NCBI RefSeq assembly: GCF_003369915.1
Contig: NC_046673.1
Location: 5,998,001-6,062,000, forward strand
Reading direction: 5' to 3'
Origin: Drosophila miranda
Lineage: Eukaryota; Arthropoda; Insecta; Diptera; Drosophilidae
Length of the DNA: 64,000 nt
The notes beneath the pieces were generated by a model that searched no databases, was not told the DNA's origin, and saw nothing but the letters and a program-made list of their open reading frames with translations. The stretch's first letter is position 1, and the number at the start of each line of letters is the position of its first letter. Positions 35,401 through 49,302 of this stretch are shown one piece after another. A program made the translations under genes and the position numbers.

Positions 35401-38400
35401 GCACCTGCAACAGCTGCAGGTGATCCAGCGCCTCCAGCAGCAGCGCGCCGCGATGCTGGCCGCCCGCAACAGCACCAGTCAGATACCGCCGCCACCGCCT
35501 CCTGTGGGCAGTGCCCAGCAGCAGCAGCAACAGCAGCAACCGCAGCAGCAGCAGCAGCAGCAGCAGCAGCCACAGCAGCAGAAGCCGCAGTCGGAGGAGG
35601 ACCTGCAGGGCGTCTGCACGGAGTGTGCCGAGTGCGCAGAATGCGCCGCCAAACAGCTACAGGAAGCAGGTAAGCAGTCGGGGAGGGAGATTAGAGGCGC
35701 CTCATTCACGTGGGCCACGGGCTGACTGCAGCTGGCAGGTCCAGGCAGCCAGCCTCTCTGCAATTAGGGGCATCCCGTAGGGGCCTTCTTTTCATTCAGA
35801 GTCTTGCAAACGCAATCGCTTGCCTTTGTGTAATCTGATTATGAATTCTTTATGCAAACACAGACAGCAGCCCGCTGACAATTTGCCACAGCTCCAGCGC
35901 GGAGCTGCGTCCTCAAATGTGACGCCATTTTTATTTTTGTTTCGTTGGTTCGCTACCCTCTCCCCCGGCACTGGCACCGGCACTGGCACCGGCACTGGCA
36001 CCGGCACTGGCACTGGTTAATTTTATTATACCCGGTACTCGAAGAGTTGAGGGATACATAATCATCGTATATTAGTTTTGTGGAAGGAAGCCGAAGGAAG
36101 CCTTTCCGACAACATAAAGTATATATCCATGTCTATCTGCGCCCCCGTCCCGATGAGCGCCTAGATCTCGAAGACTATTAGAGCTAGAGCAACCAAATGT
36201 TGTATCCAGACTTCTGTCATATCACACTGTTGCAAGAGTCTTTCAAAATTTCTTCCCAACTCCCGAAAAATGGAAATAGATCCATTATTCTACAATTCTG
36301 ATCCACTAGGTCTTTGGGTGGAAAGATGACTTACGGAGTGCAAGATTTTATATTAAAACATAACTACAGGACGTGGTTCTTATCTTTCCCATCTGCCACG
36401 ATCATTTTGAGACGAATTGAGAGATAAGTAGAGCCGCGGCCCTTGCCGTCTGAGTGTTTGCTCTCTCTTTTTGGTATCGCTGTTCGCAAAGGGAACAGAT
36501 TGATTTGTTGGTTAATGCAGACCGCGAATATCTATCAAATTGTTTGCCCTTGTCCTGAGAGAAGACACAACATTGATGGGGGAGACATCGAGAGAGCGAG
36601 CGCTAGATATGATCTAATGTTATTTCCTGCACCCTGTATATTTCCTTTCCACGCTATGACCAATATTATAAACATTTCCGCACCGTCTGTTGAACATCTC
36701 TCTATCCATCACCTGTCCATCCATCATCTGGCCCTTAGATCTGGACGAGGAAGTGCGAGAGGAAGATAGCGAGAACGGGGCAGGGGCATTGTTTTCCTTT
36801 GGATTTGATTCCAATTCTTCAATCTATGGTCATTCTCGTGTCGTCAAAACTTTAGATGCCACAGATTTTCGCCGGAGGGGGCCGTCGAAAAGGTGGAAAT
36901 AAGCTGGTTTCACATGAGTCCTGTAGGCTCTTTTTTGAATACCCCCCAAAAAATGACGAGTATTACTCGCTAGGAATCGTAAAAAACATCGAGCGTCAAA
37001 GGAAGATTTGGATGGAATTTATGCCCAAAAAAATACATATATTGGTGATTTTCCAGCCTTTCCTAACATGCAAATGCAAGGCATTGGCAATCGTTGGCGA
37101 CTGTCGTCAATTGCCACCGTTAGTGCGGTTCTAAGTATATGATTCAGTGGGCCGCTATGAGCACATGGCTCTGAATTGTTGCTCTCTCCCGATTCGGGCC
37201 ATAAGTGCTTCCATAGCCCGCATGCCCCCAGATGGACTGTCGTCGCCGCCGTTTCAAACGAAAGCATTAATCGAGTATATTGATTGATTTACGGCTTCGG
37301 TACGGTATCATGTCTGGGCTTAACCCCTAAAAGATACTTTTTAAGGGAGAACGGGGCTCGAAAGGAGTGCAGGCACGCATACACTTGCGTTTATGTCGGA
37401 GGTCACGCTTTATTGACTGTCAACCTGAAAATGAATGGCACGGAACGGTTCGCAGGGGGGGGGGGGGAAGAAAGCGGGCCAGTCAGGCAGTCCGTTGGCT
37501 GTGCTAGTCATTAATTGTTGCGCCTAACGGAGCGCGAATGCAACAAGCCCATAGCTCTGGCTTTGTGGAGACATGCCTGCCCATGGCTGTGCCCGTACCG
37601 ATCCTCCAAGCGCACTTCCGCTTCTCCCACTTGGGAGCAGCCACCAAGCAGCGGAAATACACCAATCTTGGCTTCCGATCCATCATTTGATCATCATTTT
37701 TGTGTGATATACGTATGACCCTCTTCCTCTTTACAGAATGCAGCTCGCCGCAGTGCCCAGAGGAGATGACACCACTCGGGGTGCCGGCAGTGGCCCTCCT
37801 GCCTCTGCACACCAGTTCACCGGAGCGTCGCATTACCCAGAAGGAGATCATCGCCGGCGAGGAGCGGCCCAAGTACGTGCTGCAGTCCCAGTACAAGGCA
37901 TCGCCCACTGCAGGTACAGTAGCACTCCCAGCTCTCCCCCAGATTTCATCGCACTCATGGAGCTCTCCCCCGATCAATCTGGAGCCTTCCCTGCTCATTA
38001 GCTTTATCACGCACACGCACGCGCATACATGCACAGCAAACAGCCGCAACCATCTGCCCCCGGGCCAAATTGCACCCATTACAGGCGACCCCGGGCGATG
38101 ATTGGTGGTCCAGTCCGGCCTCGGGGGTCCTGACATTGAGCAAATCCCATCCAATCAAGGCCGCACTCATTGTCCTTATCGAAATTTCGCATCTGAGCAT
38201 TGGGCATCGAGCATTGGGCATTGATTTTTTCTTATTTTTCTGCCGCAAAATACAAGGCTGAAACCAAGTACTACTGGAGCCTATGAGGAACTGCAGTATT
38301 TTCTGTTTCACAATCTTCGCATTAAAATCAAAACTATTATTGTTCAGATTATGTTCTATGATATATGGACTGTTTTTCTCATCACCATATACCCTTGATC

Positions 38401-41400
38401 GTTTTTAAAGACAATCTTGTTGTTAAGATTTGCTAATAATCTCATATAAATCTCAACAATTAATGAAGGATACATTTAATTTACAAAAATGAAGATATGT
38501 ATGTTCCTATGGCTTCCAAATTGCTATAGATATACTAACATGTGTGTGTATATCTCTTAAGTAGGAGATTTCTGACTGTCTTAAGCGAATCAGGGGACTG
38601 TTAGACCGTGGTTCTAATTTGTATAGAATCATCAAGACATATGATACGTCAATCCGTGAGATATTATAAGCAATTATAAAAAACTATCTATCATTATCTA
38701 AAGGTGTTTTCCGACCATTTCCAGCCACATACCACACCGTGCCCATGTGTACTCGTATTTGGGTAGCTATTCCGTTGAAATCTCTGAGCAGGCAGGACCT
38801 TTCAACCCTTCAAAGGCAGCTCGGATAGAATTGTTAACAATTCTTAGCAATTAACAATGGTCAAAGGCCAAATTATTCGAATTCCATTGCACATCGTCAT
38901 CGGGTTTCGTATGCATCCACATTTGTCTGTACATAGCATCAATCAAGTACATGCAGTACATACGATCGCATTGCTGACATCGATCCAATATCCCCCATCT
39001 CTCTCTTTCTCTCAATGCGAATACAATGCTCTCTTTTGCCCCCACGAATGCCGCCTCGTCGCCGGTTTGTTGTTCTGTGCGTGCCCGTGTGTGTCCCTTG
39101 AGCAGTCAAAGCTAAGAAGGATTTGGGCGTGGCCAAGGCCAGCTCTGCCACTGCCACTGGCTCCGGCTATGGCCCAGCACCGGTGCCGCCGGGAGTCAGT
39201 GGCTCGACCAAGAATAAACGATTTTTTGTTGAAACTATTACCACTATGACCACAGTGACCGAGCGGCGCATCATCCGGGAGGCACACGAGGATGTGGCCA
39301 GTGTGGCTTCCTCTCCCGTTCCCGCTGCCCTTGCCCCAGGCGCGGACATGCAGCCACCCGCTCTGCCAGCGAAGACGAATGCCACAGTGGCAGCCGCCGC
39401 CGCCGCCGCTGCCGCCACCGCTGCCGCCGCCGCTACCACACCAGAGAAGCAACCATTCGATGAGCAGATGCCACCGCCCATACCGCCAAAGGAGACGTCG
39501 CCCACCCAGATAAGCGGCATACTGAAGGGCGGCAAGCTCTGGAAGCAGGACTCCATCTCCCAGGTGAGTAAATGCCCATTGCCCCGCCACTGTCCAATCC
39601 AATCTAATAACCACGGTGATTTCGGTCAAGCAGCAGTCGGATGACCAGAACAACACCTCGGAGGAGGAGAGCGGCGCCATTAAGCGCTCGGTGCGCTTCG
39701 TGACGGAGGACCAAGCGAATGCCGGCGGCGACAGCGACGCCCAGTCGCTGGCTGGGGAGCTGGACGACAGCGAAAACCAGATCAACGAGCTCATCCCCAT
39801 CAAGAAGCACTCGACCCTATTCAACAATGCCCTGCGCCCCAACTCGGCGGTGCGCCAGCTCTTCCCCAGCGTCTCCGCCCACCAGGCCCCCGTCCTCACC
39901 TCGGAAGCCCTGCGAGCCTTCGACGAGTCGAAGCGGGCCGGCTGCCTCGTGACCCACTTGCCCGGGAGCTGCGGCGACTCGGACACCCTGCGCCGCAGCA
40001 TGGAGCGCAACATCCTTCGCCGCTCATTGATCAAGTGACTACCCCACTCCCATTTCCCCAGGCCAAAACAGAGCTAACCGTCTTTCGTCTCACTCGCAGA
40101 AAAAAGGCCGTCAAGTCGGATATATCGCTGGAGGATCGCATCAAGCAGCTGACCTGCGACATCGACGAGGACCTGGCCGAGGAGCTGTCCCGGGACGTCG
40201 ACGAGGACCCCGACCCCAGCGAGCGGGGCTCCGACGAACTGGCCCAGCGCGACAGTCCCGCCGGCGAGGAGAACCCCAATCCTGCGCCCAGCTCCGCCGC
40301 TGGCCAGAAGTTCATGAACGGCGAGAAGAGTTTCTCGCCCAGCAGCTCGGTTTCCAGCTCCTCGAGCGGGTCGTCGGCCTACAAAAAGATCGCGGACATA
40401 TTCAATCGCGACAAGAAGCAAGAGAAGATCATGGAGCTGGAAGAGAACCCCATTGTCATCATACCACAGGTGGGTGGAGTAATCTCCCCTGTCTCAGCAG
40501 ACCCCTAAACAGAACCTTTGCATTTCCGTTCCACAGGAGTGCCGCTGTCCGGCTGCACCCGACCTGGGCATGGGCATCCAAGTGCCCGTGGTCCATACCC
40601 AGATCCACCGTACCCCACCCCGCCAGACCGAGCCGAAGCGCCAGTTCCTCTCCTCCACCCTAGCTCCGCTCACCGCCTGCGTGGCTGGCAACAAGGACGA
40701 CCTCTCCTCGTACTACACCCTTGCCGCCGGCGCCCACGCCCACGGCCACAGCCACGCCCATGCCGCCCACTACGCAGTCTCTGCAGCCGAATTCAACATG
40801 GGCCAGCTCCTGGGCGCGGCCACAGCTGCAGCCGTCTCCGGGGACCCGGTGGGGCAGCACGCCGCGGCCATGGCCGCTCAAAGCCTGGGCAGCATGGCTG
40901 CCGGGGCGGGATTAGGTGGGGCAGTGGCCAGCGCAGTTTCGGAGGAGGTGCGCAAGGTGGCGCCGGATGTCATTGCCGGCACACCCGGCCAGGAGGCCGC
41001 CAGTCGCCCCGAACAGGACGAACTGGCCGTCTTCGCCCAAGCGGAGGCCAAGCGAACCGAACAGCTCAAGAAGCGGTACACGGGAGGGGCGGACCAGTCG
41101 CAAGCCAGCAGCGACGATGATGAGCAGAACGACTACGGCTTCAACAAGCGGCCCTCGGTGCGCGGCATCAAGCCGAAGTTCAGCTCCACCAACGAGATCC
41201 TGGCCCAGATGCAGGAGCAGCTCAGCGCCTCCATCCCCACAGTGGTCAACAGCCAGCCGGTGCCGCAGGCAGTAAAGGGCTACGCTATGCCCAACACTGC
41301 CAAGCAGAATCCCTCGGCACAGCAACAGCAGCATCAACAGCAGCAACAGCAGCAGCAGCAACAACAACAGCAGCACCAACAGCAGCAGCAGCAGCAACAG

Positions 41401-41403
41401 CAA

Positions 41404-41435
<32 letters not shown>

Positions 41436-42191
41436 GCAACAGCAGCAACAGGCACAGCAGCAGCATCAGCATCAGCAGCTGCAACAGCAGATGGCGGCGG
41501 CGATGCAGGCGAACACGATTGCCCAGCAGAAGACGGAACAGCGCACGTGGAGCTTCTACAGCGAGACCGGCGAGCAGCAGCGCTTCCCCATCGACGCGGC
41601 CGCCATTCACCAGACCTACTACCAGACCCTGCCCGCCGGCACCATGTTCCGCCAGACGATGATCCAGCAGGGGGCGGCCGGCGACGATGCCTCGCTTCTG
41701 TATGCCGCGGCAGCCGCCCAGAATTGCCAGAGCGTCACGGCCACTGCCACGGCGACGGCCACGGCCATCGAGCAGAGCAAGCACAGTAGCTACAGCAGCC
41801 ACTTCGCACGCAGCCCAACTCGGCGGCCGGAGTCGCCGCCGCCGCTAAGGAACTACCACCAAACCATGGTGCTGATACCGTACAATGCCGAGACCTACTC
41901 CCAGTTTGCCACCAGCAGCAGCGTGGACCCCAAGCTAGCCCACATTCAGCGCCAGAATATCCTGGAGTACCAGCAGGTGAGGGTACTCGCCTAAGCACCG
42001 TTCTGTCCTAGACTCCCCTTAATCCTCTCCGTCCGCTCTGTTCCCAGGTCACTCAGCAAACGATACGGGTGCCCATCGGGTATGCCCTGCCAGGCATGCA
42101 GCTGCATGTGGTCAGTGGTCGCGGCCACGCCGCCCACTACGGCCAGCATCAGCAGCAGCAGCACCATCAGCATCAGCAACAGCAGCAGCAG

Positions 42192-42231
<40 letters not shown>

Positions 42232-42533
42232 GACTGATGCCGCAACATTATCAGTTCGGGACGGAGGGAGGCATTCCGGGCTTCAGCGAGCGTGGAGTAC
42301 CGGAGGGAGCAGCCACTGTCTCGCACAGCGACTGCAATTCCATGGTCTCCCCAACAGCAGCATCGGCGGCACAGCAGCAACAGCAGCAACAACAACACCA
42401 ACAGCAACAGCAACAACAACAACAACAGCAGCAGCACCAGCAACAACAGCAGCAACAGCAGGCTGGAATGGGAGTTGGGGCTCAGGCCCAGCCACATGCC
42501 CAGGGATCAGTGTACTACGCGATGAACGTATGA
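28849..42533 (+). CDS. Large low-complexity protein, possible PP1-binding scaffold
   Basis: I cannot name this gene. Eight exons join in phase: 28849-32127, 35273-35669, 37737-37913, 39106-39563, 39634-40034, 40100-40469, 40537-41976, 42048-42533, giving about 2,335 residues ending YYAMNV. The first ATG is followed by a RERERE tract; the ATG at 28987 (MTVNVANK) is an alternative start. Asn, Gln, His, Ser-Asp and Ala tracts fill much of it; long polyQ runs lie in the last two exons. Complex segments include NRVVFDETRNEFFEADYIIL (about 1025-1044) and short Cys groups (CQCHEC, CTCGEHELVRLCCEEGCQC, CTECAECAEC). GLLK/RVVF (1011-1029) and GILK/RSVRF (1422-1459) resemble paired SILK and RVxF docking motifs for phosphatase PP1. 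No membrane segment or signal peptide is seen. Exon joins are good; the function is unproven. Confidence 0.75.
32128..35272 (+). other. Intron 1 of the large gene
   Basis: A 3,145-base intron between the DGRTPQ and SPKYQPP exons. It contains a CA microsatellite at 32994-33012, a GGGTC pentamer run near 33319-33337 and a DINE-like fragment at about 33830-34160 with the CTCACACACACTCTTCCTCG and GCTCTGGCGGAGGGG blocks. The remainder is AT-rich. No internal exon is evident. Confidence 0.6.
33830..34160 (+). mobile_element. DINE-like repeat fragment
   Basis: Plus-orientation partial copy of the same dispersed family as at 18.1 and 21.2 kb: CAATCGGATCATTATTATAG, the CTCTTCCTCGTGCAG block, CTGGCGGAGGGGAG, then AAAATAGGTCATTAGACGG. 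It sits inside intron 1 of the large gene. Confidence 0.55.
35670..37736 (+). other. Intron 2 of the large gene
   Basis: A 2,067-base intron. A 12-base coding-like repeat CACTGGCACCGG runs at 35966-36016. A DINE-like copy follows at once and continues to about 36900. A run of 13 G lies near 37446. No internal exon is supported. Confidence 0.6.
36024..36900 (+). mobile_element. DINE-1-like repeat copy
   Basis: Starts TATACCCGGTACTCGAAGAG and contains CTTTCCGACAACATAAAGTA and TTAGAGCTAGAGCAACCAAA in plus orientation. A further piece near 36820-36895 (TGCCACAGATTTTCGCCGG) matches the inverse-orientation core of the copy at 11.6 kb, so two fragments in opposite orientation appear to adjoin. Confidence 0.55.
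37914..39105 (+). other. Intron 3 of the large gene
   Basis: A 1,192-base intron in phase 1, AT-rich in its middle third. Nothing recognisable beyond splice sites. Confidence 0.5.
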
Positions 42534-43373
42534 CCCGCGCTTGAATAGTCACTGCCAGCGGCGGTCATCGTCGAGCGCCGCCAGTGTCAACGCGTCGAGC
42601 TGTCAGCGACTTCAGTGCATTTGGGTCGCGGCGGAGTGAATGGCGGCGGCGGCAGATGAGCGCCCGTCCGCCCCCCCGCCAGCGAGTCCCAGAGAATCCC
42701 ATCCGCCTGATTTGAGTTGCCCTTGAGTTGATCCTAGCGAGCGTCTTAGTCATTTATTCTTCTGTTGTTCATCCTAAATCGTGCTCTGTAACCCGTTTCT
42801 ACCGTTTCTGAATGTATGAATGCGTGACAGTGTCTGTGAGTGCGTGTGTGCGTGTGTGTGAGTCCATGTCCTTGCCCCTTAGCCCGTGAGCAACGTACAT
42901 ACAGGCTACTGCTTGGTTTGCATAGGACGATAGGCCGTGTAAGATACTGATGATTCGTTGCCAAGACTAAGAAAAACTAACGATAACCTGTTTTATGAAT
43001 ACTCGTATTGTAATCAGATATATATTATATACGCATATGTATGTATTATTTCACTTAATGTTACACTATATTCCAAAAATGAATTTTTAGTTTTTGTTCT
43101 AGATTCTAGAGATATTCTAGACACATACTATATTTACTTGTAGATGAGAAAAGGCGGCGAAAATGTAAACCAAAATACAACCAAATGACATGAATTTATT
43201 TCAAGCATGTACGTGCTGGGTGCTAGTAATGCAACAACAACCACAAGAACAACAAAAACAAAGACAAAGAAAAATGATTTATTATTAACGATAAGATATT
43301 CAAGTTACATTTAGCAAAAGTAAAACTTAAAGGAATTACACACATGTACATATACATGTGCATACTAACACAC

Positions 43374-43404
<31 letters not shown>

Positions 43405-45355
43405 GCTCCCATCTTTGTTTATTTTCTGTTAGCCAAGAAAACACAGTTTTGCTCAAGGGAAAGTGAATTTGGTTTAATGCCAGTCTAACCGTAATTAGTT
43501 TTATGTACATAGTATATATGTACAGACGTACATAGGTACATCTGAACATTAACTAGGTTATATTACATGATATTCAATGTAGTGCAATATTTTGATAAAA
43601 AATCATACTCTCATAGATATTTGTATTCCCATGCATCATTATTATTCATACGATAGATTACCGTACGTTTATTTTAGATCTCTTTTTTTTTTTTATTACG
43701 ATATTAAAATAAAATTAAATGTGCCCTAAACATATACATATGTATGCATATGTATATATGCACATATGTACGTGTATATACAGTATGCATATGTACTCAT
43801 TGATTTCTGCGTTTCGTGTGCTTCAATTTGTTTGCGTTTAATTTGTATATCCATCGAAACCATTACCATTACCATCCCCATCAAAACCCTCGTCACACCC
43901 ATCGCATCTCTTTCGCTGAGACTAACAGTGCCAAACTAACTTGCCAGCATTCCAGATTGGGCCCAGAAGCCTTCATCCTCATAGATATACATATACATAT
44001 ACATACTTGATAGCCACGTGCGCATTATTCATAAGCAAAAGTTAGAAGCCACTCGGAAAAAAGAGCAAACTGTATACATACATACATACATACATACATA
44101 GGTATGCACACATATAGATACACGTACTTATCCATATGTATACAAATACAAATACAAATATTGAAGATATTATATTTCGATTTCGATTCCGACTCAGATA
44201 TTGTGTTAGCGTCTGTATACATATAGTATATTGGACAGAACATACTGAAATTATTGAAAGCAAACACGAAATTCGAGTGGAGTGCAATAAATTGATGGGA
44301 GTTAGAGCTACCGACTAGTTATGTACTTAGCCGGAAACGGACTGTAACTGTAACTGTAATTTAACCCGAACAAAGACAACGCCAAGAAGTGAGAGCGCTA
44401 GAACGAGATAGATAGATTGTGGGCCAACAGGATTGGGGCTAGGAACGCGGACGAATATGAGGGGCGCATAACGAACAAATGTAGTCTTATAGTATATGTA
44501 TGTACGTACGTACATGTAAGTCTATACACACATAAACAATAAGGGACGATTAGTATCTAACGTTAACTAAAGTGCAGTTCGGGCAGTTCGATTTTTGTTA
44601 CTTGTTTATCCCCGTGGAGATTCCAACACTACAATTGACTAGAAAGAGCAGCGCGATTTGCACAGACATATGTACATATGTACATGTTTTAATATGCTAT
44701 CACTAGAGCGAGACAAAAGCGCTATATACTCGTGCATACATACGTAAATCAATATGCAAGTATATGCACATGGACAAGCATGGATATGGATATGGATATG
44801 GATATGGATATTTACTAGATGTTTATGAAATACCCACATGGCATTAAATAAATTCTATCCCCAATCCAATCGAATCCAAGTCGCATGAATTATTAGATCC
44901 ATCCCCCCTTGTGTTGTAATGTACGGCAAATACCCCAGTCTACCTTCAATTTTTTTTTTAACAAAAATGCAGTGGAAATACATGCATATATAAACGAAAA
45001 GAAAACCCCCGATATACACACGATTTCGAGTACTACGAGATACACATTACACACACACTGGCCTTTCATTGATTGATTCATAGATTGACAGAGCTACGAA
45101 AATTATTTTCAGCATGCAAAAATAACAAAGGTCTAAGAGGAAAAATTGTTCTAGTTAAGGTATAAGGGGTATATAAAAAATGTATAATGAATATATGTAT
45201 GTTACATGTGCATGGAAATGAGGAAAACGCGCGGAAAACGCGAACTAAGTTGAATTGAACGATCTATCCCAAGTGAAAATCGAAGCGAGTGGTACGAGTA
45301 CGAGTATATAACAAATTTCAACAAATAAATGACTGAGTCAATGACTCTAAATAAA
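42534..45355 (+). other. Long AT-rich 3' UTR of the large gene
   Basis: About 2.8 kb after the stop carries no coding sequence and is rich in TACATA and TATATG microsatellites. AATAAA signals are at 44847-44852, 45324-45329 and 45350-45355, which suggests alternative ends. Several TGTANATA octamers matching the Pumilio consensus occur at 43345, 43504, 43751, 43773 and 44671. A GGATAT hexamer array lies at 44782-44813. Long 3' UTRs of this kind are typical of neural or maternal Drosophila genes. Confidence 0.5.
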
Positions 45356-46260
45356 TTTTAAACGCAAACGAAAACCCTAAATATATGAAAATACAGAAAT
45401 GGTAAACAAATTAGTGTTTCACTTTATTCGATCTGGATATCATACTGAAGAAGTCAACAGGAACCTAACTTAGGCAAGCATCTCCTACCAATAAGTACCA
45501 CCTATTCAGACTATCAGCCAACAGCAATTACCACCCAGGCGATCAACTTCAGTCTTTGTTCGTGCATTCCATAGACTGGAAAGCAGCACAAATCCCTCTA
45601 TGGAGTAGGTCCAATTACTTTACTTTACAAAAATAAAACACTCCCAACGGGTCAAAAGATAGAATGGATATCCAAATGGAGGCAGAAGCTGCCGCTACAA
45701 TGGATATGGATAAGCAGCCAGTAATTGGCGAGGAAATATCGGGGCTTTGACGTTACACTAGGCTGATTTTGGTCAAAGCTACTAGCATTATGTCCTTATG
45801 TGATGTAGAAATTAACAAACAGCCGAGTTTTGTTTCCTATTTCACAAATAATGATTGGGTTTCATTGTAGTACATATATGTTGAGAAAAGGAAGAAACTA
45901 TGCAGAACAGCCAAGTACCCAGATCAACAAAACATTCTAAGAGTCGCAAATATCAAGATTGGGTCTAAAAAGGTCTAAACATTATTACTAATTACTAAGT
46001 ATTAAGTACTGGGCACTATTAGCAGACCATCAGTACTACGCCGACAGACCCTAACCAATGCTCTTCATTATTGGGGACCTGTCTTGTAGTGGCTGACGAT
46101 ATGGCTACCCATCTAACGGGCGGTGAAATGGGTAGCTATCTGGTAGGTAAAGAAATAAGTACCCATCTGGTAGGTATTTATGTAATTGCTATTATTTATA
46201 TTAATTTTTTGTATTATAAATCATCGTATACATCGTATCGTAACTCACAAGGAGTTAAGG
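45356..46260. other. Intergenic with a small internal repeat
   Basis: No gene is recognised. Between 46070 and 46175 the sequence carries imperfect repeats of a CTGGTAGGT/CCCATCT type, open in one frame as MATHLTGGEMGSYLVG then STHLVG. This may be a broken repetitive coding fragment or chance. Confidence 0.3.
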
Positions 46261-46279
46261 AGATTTGTCGGGAAAGTGG

Positions 46280-46790
46280 ACGAGTGTAACGTCCAGGAGG
46301 AAGCGTTTCCGACCCTATAAAGTATATATATTTTTGATCAGCATCTATAGCCGAGTCGACAAAGCCATGTCTGTCTGTCGACGAGCGCCTAGATCTAGTC
46401 TCTGAGAGCTAGAGCAACCAAATTTTGTACGCAGACTCCTGTGATATCTCACTGTTACAAGTGTATTTCCAAATTTTGCGCGACCCTTTCACAAAGGACA
46501 AAAGTGCACAATTTTGTAGGTATACAGAAACCGAAAGCGCAGAATCGTATAGAATGGCCATATCTAGCAGATTGACCAATCTGGATCGGATCGGATCATT
46601 ATTATAGCCAGAAGGAACAAATTAAATTGCAGTGGCTACGCAATGACTTATTCCCTCTCTTTCACACACTCTTCCTCTTGCATTGTGTGCCCTCTGGCGG
46701 AGGTAAGCCATACTGACTTAGTATCGGGTATAAATGTAGAGTCGCGGGCCTAGATGTGGCTCAGAAAATTCCCGCTTGTTAAATTTGTCC
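46280..46790 (+). mobile_element. DINE-1-like repeat, rather complete copy
   Basis: Plus-orientation copy with all the diagnostic blocks in order: GTAACGTCCAGGAGGAAGCG, TTTCCGACCCTATAAAGTAT, TTTTGATCAGCATCTATAGC, a TGTCTGTCTG run, GAGCTAGAGCAACCAAATTT, ATTATTATAGCCAGAAGGAA, the CTCTTCCTCTTGCATTGTG block, CTCTGGCGGAGG and TTAGTATCGGGTATAAATGT. It serves as the best reference for the other fragments in this window. Confidence 0.7.
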
Positions 46791-47470
46791 ACGCCGCAAG
46801 CCCCTTTTCTCAAATGACGAACATCTGCTGCATCTACAATTCGGGAGATACGAGAAAACAAATTATCATAAAGAATTACCTATCTACTTGACTGCAGAAT
46901 TTGGTTCAGATCGGACCATTCCCCACACACTTAGTCGTTCGGTATGCGCCACCTGGCGGAGTGAGCAAGATGTAACGGAAGTAGTGGTATGGAATCAGCT
47001 AGAATATTCGTCATTAGGTAGAATAAAGATAATAGAGCTCGCGATTCCAAAAAGAGAGAGAGAGCATCCGGCACTCCAATAGCAATTCCGGCGTTTACGT
47101 ATATTTACACATAAAATATATTATATATATATTTTTTTTGTCTTCTTTTTAATAATAAATCAATAGATCGGCACAAGAACTGAAGAAACAAGCTGCGCTC
47201 ATCAAAATATTTGTGTGAACCAAAGTGAGGGCCGCACTTTCACCTCCAGCGCCTGATAACCAACTCTATTGCTGGAAGGGCACTCTTGGCTTTGCGTTCA
47301 TCTGCCACTCAGCTGAGCAACAGATCGGCGACTGTGCAATCAAATGGAACTGGGCGATAGCTGCGGCTGCTCTTTGGTGTTATCGCCTCGCTTGGGTCTG
47401 GGTCTGGGTCTCTGCTGGGTTTAGTCTGTCGTCGTACGCCAGCCGACTTGCTACAAACTGCGGTACCACA
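46791..47470 (+). promoter_or_regulatory. vermilion upstream region
   Basis: The first part, to about 47060, contains another partial dispersed repeat (TTGGTTCAGATCGGACCATT and the CACCTGGCGGAGTGAG block). The rest, 47070-47470, must hold the v promoter and leader; a TATATATATATTTTTTT tract lies at 47122-47139, but I cannot assign a TATA box with confidence. A GGTCTG hexamer run occurs near 47395. Confidence 0.4.

Positions 47471-49302
<1,832 letters not shown>

Noticed and set aside
40912-41802. Minus-strand frame of 296 codons
   Set aside because: Its centre is a poly-Leu run that is the antisense of the polyQ tract in exon 7 of the large gene.
42069-42497. Overlapping frames on both strands over a CAG region
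   Set aside because: Only the plus-strand frame joined to exon 7 in phase is supported; the rest follow repeat composition.
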